From DASYML01 sp036399835 (GTDB taxonomy: Bacteria; Acidobacteriota; Blastocatellia; Pyrinomonadales; Pyrinomonadaceae), in the NCBI GenBank assembly GCA_036399835.1, contig DASWMI010000037.1, positions 1 to 39,100 of the forward strand: a stretch of 39,100 nucleotides of DNA, written 5' to 3'. How positions within the stretch are numbered: the stretch's first letter is position 1; each line of letters starts with the position of its first letter. The notes under the pieces were generated by a model that was not told the origin of the DNA, made no database searches, and saw nothing but the letters and a program-made list of their open reading frames with translations. The translations under genes and the position numbers were made by a program. Positions 35,861-39,100 of the stretch are shown piece by piece.

Positions 35861-37384
35861 CATCTCCGCGTGCGGGCGGCGCTTGCCTCTTTCATCCGTG
35901 CGCGGAGTAATCAGAATCCGCGAAACGAAGTGCCGCAGGACTTCGCCCATCTCTGCGGGCGGCAATTCATCAACCCGCCTGGCTAAATTATACAGGAACT
36001 CTTCTGCCGTTCGTAATCTTTCACGCGCACTCGCTGCATTCCTCTTCTCGCGCTCCACGCGCTCTCGTTCGCCCTCAAGGGCTTCAATCTCTCCCCTGAG
36101 CATCAGGAGTTGAGCGTCCATCTCGCCTTCGGTTATCCGGCCCTGCCTGCCCCACGCAATAACCCGGTCCTTCTCAAGTTGTTTTTGAGCGAGAAGCCTT
36201 GAGAGTCTACCGCTATCGTCTCGCGTCTCATCTGGGGTTGAGAGTGCCCCTACAATCTCCGTGAGAAGCGCATCCGGCGCATGGATGAGACTTGTCACTT
36301 CCTTTAAGACCTCACCTTCAAGGTGGTCGGCGCGGGTCATCACGTTGCCGCAATGCTTCTCATATCTGGTTGTTACCCTTGACGTACATTGATAATAGTA
36401 AAAGCCTCCGTGTCCGCCTGAGCCTGTATAGCTCTTTCCGCACAGTCCGCAATAAACAAGCCGCTTGAGCAGATACACCCGCCGCGCATTACGCGAAGCC
36501 ATCAGCGTGTTTTGCTTTCGCAACTCGGCGCAGCGATCCCACAATGCAGGCGAGACTATGGCGGGCGGGTTGTAATCCTCATAATGAATGATCTCGCTCG
36601 GCGGTGAGTTGGGCTTTGACTTTCCTTTCTGATGCCGCCTGCGCCACTGCCCCTCGCCTTTGTAAACCGGATTTCTGAGAATCACGCTGATAGTGCTTTG
36701 ATGCCACTCAATACCTTTGATGCGGTCATCCGGGTGCGGCACGCCCCTCGCGTTTAAGATAGAAGCAATCTCAGCCTGCGTCTTACCATTCGAGTACAGG
36801 GTAAAGATTTCCACTACGGTATGCTTTCTCTCTTCATCCGGTATCAATCGCTTGACCGTGCGTAGTCCGAGCTTTTCGGTTTTCAACGTGCAGCCGTAAG
36901 GAATCTTGCCGCCTGACCATCTCCCCTCTTTGGCTGCTCTGATTTTCCCGGCGCGCATGGCTGCTAATAATTCTTCGCGGTCGTACTGAGCCACGCCCGC
37001 ATACATGGCCCTCATCAGAGCGCGAGCACCCGGCGCAAGCTGCGACGGTACAGGCTCTCGGATAGCCAGGATGTCCAGACCTAATTCCTGCTCCACCTGT
37101 TTGACGGCCAGATGGATGACATACGCATCGCGCCCCAAGCGTTTATGATTTAGACAGATGAGGCCCGCGTAGTTATTCGACCGGAGCGATTCAAGCAACC
37201 TCGCGCCGCCCTCTCTCTCATGCAGAGGAATCATGCCCGAAACACCATCATCAAGAATCCAATCCGAGAGAGACACACTATTGCTTTGCGCCCACCGCTC
37301 GACTTCCGCGATCTGCGTCTTGATGGTCTCAGCGTCCTTTTGTTCGTCGCTACTGACCCTCGCGTATGGCAAATAAGGTTTCAT
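35795..37384 (-). CDS. Large serine recombinase (integrase)
   Basis: A 529-residue phage-type serine integrase. Residues 1-150 are the resolvase domain, with catalytic Ser11 in 'YARVSSDEQKDAET' and conserved Arg in 'KRLGRDAYVI'. Residues about 165-270 are the recombinase domain ('GGKIPYGCTLKTEKLG'), followed by a zinc ribbon ('VYCGLCGKSYTGSGG', 'YYQCTS', 'HCGN') and a coiled coil (about 390-455) that steers direction. The ATG at 37384 is preferred over TTG at 37393; neither has a clear ribosome site. Its last dozen or so residues are encoded in the host E2 gene. It is last in a minus-strand operon. Confidence 0.95.
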   Translation of the reverse strand: MKPYLPYARVSSDEQKDAETIKTQIAEVERWAQSNSVSLSDWILDDGVSGMIPLHEREGGARLLESLRSNNYAGLICLNHKRLGRDAYVIHLAVKQVEQELGLDILAIREPVPSQLAPGARALMRAMYAGVAQYDREELLAAMRAGKIRAAKEGRWSGGKIPYGCTLKTEKLGLRTVKRLIPDEERKHTVVEIFTLYSNGKTQAEIASILNARGVPHPDDRIKGIEWHQSTISVILRNPVYKGEGQWRRRHQKGKSKPNSPPSEIIHYEDYNPPAIVSPALWDRCAELRKQNTLMASRNARRVYLLKRLVYCGLCGKSYTGSGGHGGFYYYQCTSRVTTRYEKHCGNVMTRADHLEGEVLKEVTSLIHAPDALLTEIVGALSTPDETRDDSGRLSRLLAQKQLEKDRVIAWGRQGRITEGEMDAQLLMLRGEIEALEGERERVEREKRNAASARERLRTAEEFLYNLARRVDELPPAEMGEVLRHFVSRILITPRTDERGKRRPHAEMFLTLSPPLHNWNDPASSNCFV

Positions 37385-37408
37385 GGGCTGCAAAACATAT
37401 CACAGGTG

Positions 37409-37600
37409 TCAACTCACGGGAGCATCCGTCGCGTCATGCGTCTTCCGACTCTCGCGTAGTCTCAGCATGACGCGCTCAATCTCTGACGGCGTAATTCCGG
37501 CCAGCCTGAGAATAGCGCGTGTTATCCGCTCACGGTCCGGTTGATAGACTTTCGAGACCGTGAGCATTGAAGGCTTTCGCTTTGTATCTGAAAACTTCAT
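37409..37600 (-). CDS. 63-aa small basic protein upstream of recombinase
   Basis: A 63-residue basic, mostly helical protein with 'DRERITRAILRLAGITPSEIERVMLRL' in its centre ('LRLAGITPSEIERVMLRL'). The ATG overlaps the stop of the preceding TubC-N-like gene (ATGA), and the recombinase follows after about 25 nt. Size, charge and position next to an integrase suit a recombination directionality factor or a small DNA-binding regulator, but nothing in the sequence proves it. Confidence 0.55.
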   Translation of the reverse strand: MKFSDTKRKPSMLTVSKVYQPDRERITRAILRLAGITPSEIERVMLRLRESRKTHDATDAPVS

Positions 37601-37977
37601 ACCCGTTCGATACTCACAATCTCGACGCCGCCGACCGGAGCAAATGCTTGATTCAAAGCAACCATCATCGGGTGATGCTCTGCGTATTCACGAAGCCACA
37701 AAGCGCCGTCCGCCGTTGCCGTAGTGATAGACCGCCGCGCCTGCTCTCTGGTCCGCGCCTTTTCCTCTTCAGTTAAATCTTCCCTCTCGTACATCAGGGC
37801 GGCTCTCTCTTCAAGGTCGAAAACGAACTGCACTAATTCGTCACGATGCCGCCGCATCGCCTCTTTCAAGGTCTCGTTAAGAGCGCCTTTCGGGGCTTTG
37901 AATCTCAGACCCTGCGCGTCCAGAAAGAGACGCACGCCGCGCCCCTCAAGGTCTGCGTAGAGATTTGCAGCAATCAT
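37597..37977 (-). CDS. TubC-N docking-domain-like protein
   Basis: A 126-residue protein whose ATG overlaps the stop of the gene before (ATGA). Residues 1-55 ('NLYADLEGRGVRLFLDAQGL', 'FKAPKGALNETLKEAMRRHRDELV') match the TubC N-terminal docking domain: a helix, a beta hairpin carrying 'LRFKAPKGAL', and a helix. That fold is known from megasynthase docking but also occurs alone in mobile elements, where its role is unclear. A Glu/Arg-rich helix and a beta-like end follow. It is coupled to both neighbours. Confidence 0.7.
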   Translation of the reverse strand: MIAANLYADLEGRGVRLFLDAQGLRFKAPKGALNETLKEAMRRHRDELVQFVFDLEERAALMYEREDLTEEEKARTREQARRSITTATADGALWLREYAEHHPMMVALNQAFAPVGGVEIVSIERV

Positions 37978-38384
37978 TGGACTACCCCTTCCTCGTAGAT
38001 TAAATCTTCCTCGTATTCGATGGTTAGTTCGCGGGATTCTTTCATCAGCCGGAACGCTGTCGGCAACTCTCCGGGCGGGCGCGGCGGGTAACAGGTCTCG
38101 TAGGCTTCCGCATTGGTTTCGAGCAGTTCCGCACTCAAGGGAACGCCGCACCCGACGCGGTTTCCCGGCCCGTAATCCGGCGCGGTCCGGTCCTCTACGT
38201 GGACAAGGCTGTCCACGTCCGAAGTGTCAAGATCGCGTTTTTGCTCGGAAATTTGAAGATTTCGATTTTCACTCGTGGCACGAACTTTTTCCCGCCCGTC
38301 ATCGGAGTTGGCCGCTTCCGTGAGCGTGTCTGCCAGTAGGTGCAGGGCCGATTCCGGCTCTACGTCCAAAGCTTCGGCCAGCAT
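37974..38384 (-). CDS. Uncharacterised acidic protein, first in recombinase operon
   Basis: About 136 residues from the ATG at 38384, preceded closely by GGAAAG. The frame stays open upstream to 38732, but that part is Cys-rich and antisense to the divergent gene, so it is not believed. An alternative is the TTG a few codons upstream. The N-terminus is helical ('AEALDVEPESALHLLADTL'), the middle polar and the end acidic ('LTIEYEEDLIYEEG'). Not recognised. ATGA overlap with the TubC-like gene makes it the first member of the operon that ends with the recombinase. Confidence 0.5.
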   Translation of the reverse strand: MLAEALDVEPESALHLLADTLTEAANSDDGREKVRATSENRNLQISEQKRDLDTSDVDSLVHVEDRTAPDYGPGNRVGCGVPLSAELLETNAEAYETCYPPRPPGELPTAFRLMKESRELTIEYEEDLIYEEGVVQ

Positions 38385-38546
38385 CTTTCCGAGTTCCAAA
38401 ACCAGCTCTTGACCTTGAGCCTTGACCGCCGCGTCATCCCTCTTTTTGGCCTCACAGCCAAACAGTAAACAACAGCAGAGACGGCGCGGGCCAGCTCCCG
38501 CGAAGAAGTAACCCGCGCCGCCCTTGCACGAAAGGAGTGTCCCATC

Positions 38547-39100
38547 ATGCAGAAAGGGAATAAGCCGAAAAGAGAGAAGAAAGCCAACAGCCGCACGCGC
38601 AGAGTCAAAGTCAGCGTGAAGCGTTTCGAGCAATACGGCATCCTGAGAGGCGACACAGCCATTGTGGTGATGAATGGCGATGTGAGAATAGGCGAGCTTG
38701 GCTACTTCGGAATAACTTGCACATACAACCACAAACCCGCCTCCTACCTAATGCTCGCTTTCGTCTGTGAGCAAGACGAAACCTGCTTTGATGGTGACTA
38801 CAACGGCTCGCCGCGCTCAACAGAGAGCCTCTGCCTGCGCTCAGATAATGTAAAGAAGTGTCAGGGACTCCACAACGCGCAAGCATACGGGCGCGTCTGT
38901 GCCGTTGAAAGGAATCATCAGCCCGTCGAGCCATCTTTAACCTTTCGCCCGTTCGATGAAAGAAGCGATGCGACGGGAGAAGTAACAACGTGGCGCACCA
39001 AAAAGAACAGTCAGAAGCGGGTCAAGCCAGAACAAGTTTTAGTTCAAGAAGGCGACACGCCACGCTTTGAAGTTGGTGATTACGTGCGCTGGATAGATAA
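38547..39100 (+). CDS. Partial gene at right edge, divergent from the recombinase operon
   Basis: At least 184 codons, open at the window end, with AAAGGAG 7-8 nt before the ATG. The first 20 residues are strongly basic. 'QYGILRGDTAIVVMNGDVRIGELGYFG' (quoted as 'YGILRGDTAIVVMNGDVRIG') looks like a small beta barrel, somewhat like the C-terminal fold of S24/LexA-type repressors. Later parts have spaced Cys residues, and 'RFEVGDYVRWID' near the edge may begin another barrel. There is no visible HTH, so a repressor role is not supported. Transcription diverges from the recombinase operon across about 160 nt that contain a GGCGCGGG/CCCGCGCC hairpin. Confidence 0.65.
   Translation, partial: MQKGNKPKREKKANSRTRRVKVSVKRFEQYGILRGDTAIVVMNGDVRIGELGYFGITCTYNHKPASYLMLAFVCEQDETCFDGDYNGSPRSTESLCLRSDNVKKCQGLHNAQAYGRVCAVERNHQPVEPSLTFRPFDERSDATGEVTTWRTKKNSQKRVKPEQVLVQEGDTPRFEVGDYVRWID

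Noticed and set aside
38385..38732. Upstream half of the 252-codon minus-strand frame
   Set aside because: It is antisense to a gene with a good ribosome site, and its translation is Cys/Ala-rich with low protein character. The real gene more likely starts near 38384.

Overview
The window holds three blocks: a siphophage-type late gene region (1 to about 21.8 kb), about 14 kb of bacterial chromosome (about 21.9 to 35.84 kb), and the integrase end of a second phage or integrative element (35.8 to 39.1 kb, running off the right edge). The host is a GC-rich bacterium. Sec signal peptides ending in 'AQ', a DUF4112 protein, a MauE-thioredoxin fusion and AT-rich repetitive spacers suggest Acidobacteriota, perhaps Blastocatellia. 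That placement is an inference of low to moderate confidence. The phage blocks look less GC-rich and are packed with overlapping ATGA junctions.

Left phage block. The end of a probable major capsid gene is followed by a compact head-tail connector set (helix-hairpin-helix protein, gp6-like adaptor, gp10-like neck protein, tail terminator-like protein), a tail tube protein and a small acidic protein. A stretch of about 700 nt without genes comes next. It has its own extended -10 promoter, at least eight strong stems, a perfect 8-nt loop-loop complementarity and a closing terminator, so it looks like a large structured phage RNA of the GOLLD/ROOL kind. An antisense coiled-coil gene and two membrane proteins follow. 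Then comes an inverted regulatory island: a minus-strand operon (35 aa, 134 aa, 60 aa, double-HNH nuclease) diverges from a 61-aa Cro/C1-type repressor. Their shared promoter region carries four copies of a TAAGCC-N3-GGCTTA-type palindrome about 34 bp apart, two of them inside promoter spacers. The tail programme resumes with tail assembly chaperones (apparent -1 frameshift), a zinc-ribbon membrane protein, a 1,350-aa tape measure protein, distal tail and hub-like proteins (one with a DUF4214 domain), a tail fibre with a signal peptide, a small exported protein, a short gene broken or recoded by a -1 frameshift, and minus-strand Cys-rich and HNH genes. Three late-region transcription units start with an extended -10 promoter followed within about 110 nt by an intrinsic terminator hairpin, which suggests control by read-through.

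Host block. DUF4112 protein, secreted dual-specificity phosphatase, thioredoxin-like protein, 2-Cys peroxiredoxin and PerR/Fur regulator (with a perfect palindromic box upstream), fumarase C, a zinc-ribbon membrane protein, a MauE plus two-thioredoxin protein, rhodanese, a DinB-like protein, then a complete 2-oxoacid dehydrogenase cluster (E3, E1 alpha, E1 beta, E2). The heptamer TGGWCCA occurs 18 times here against about two expected, and is not enriched in the phage DNA.

Right block. A large serine recombinase is encoded tail-to-tail with the E2 gene, and its last codons lie inside the E2 3' end, which marks the attachment site. Behind it lies a small ATGA-coupled operon that includes a TubC-N-like protein, with a divergent gene that runs off the window.
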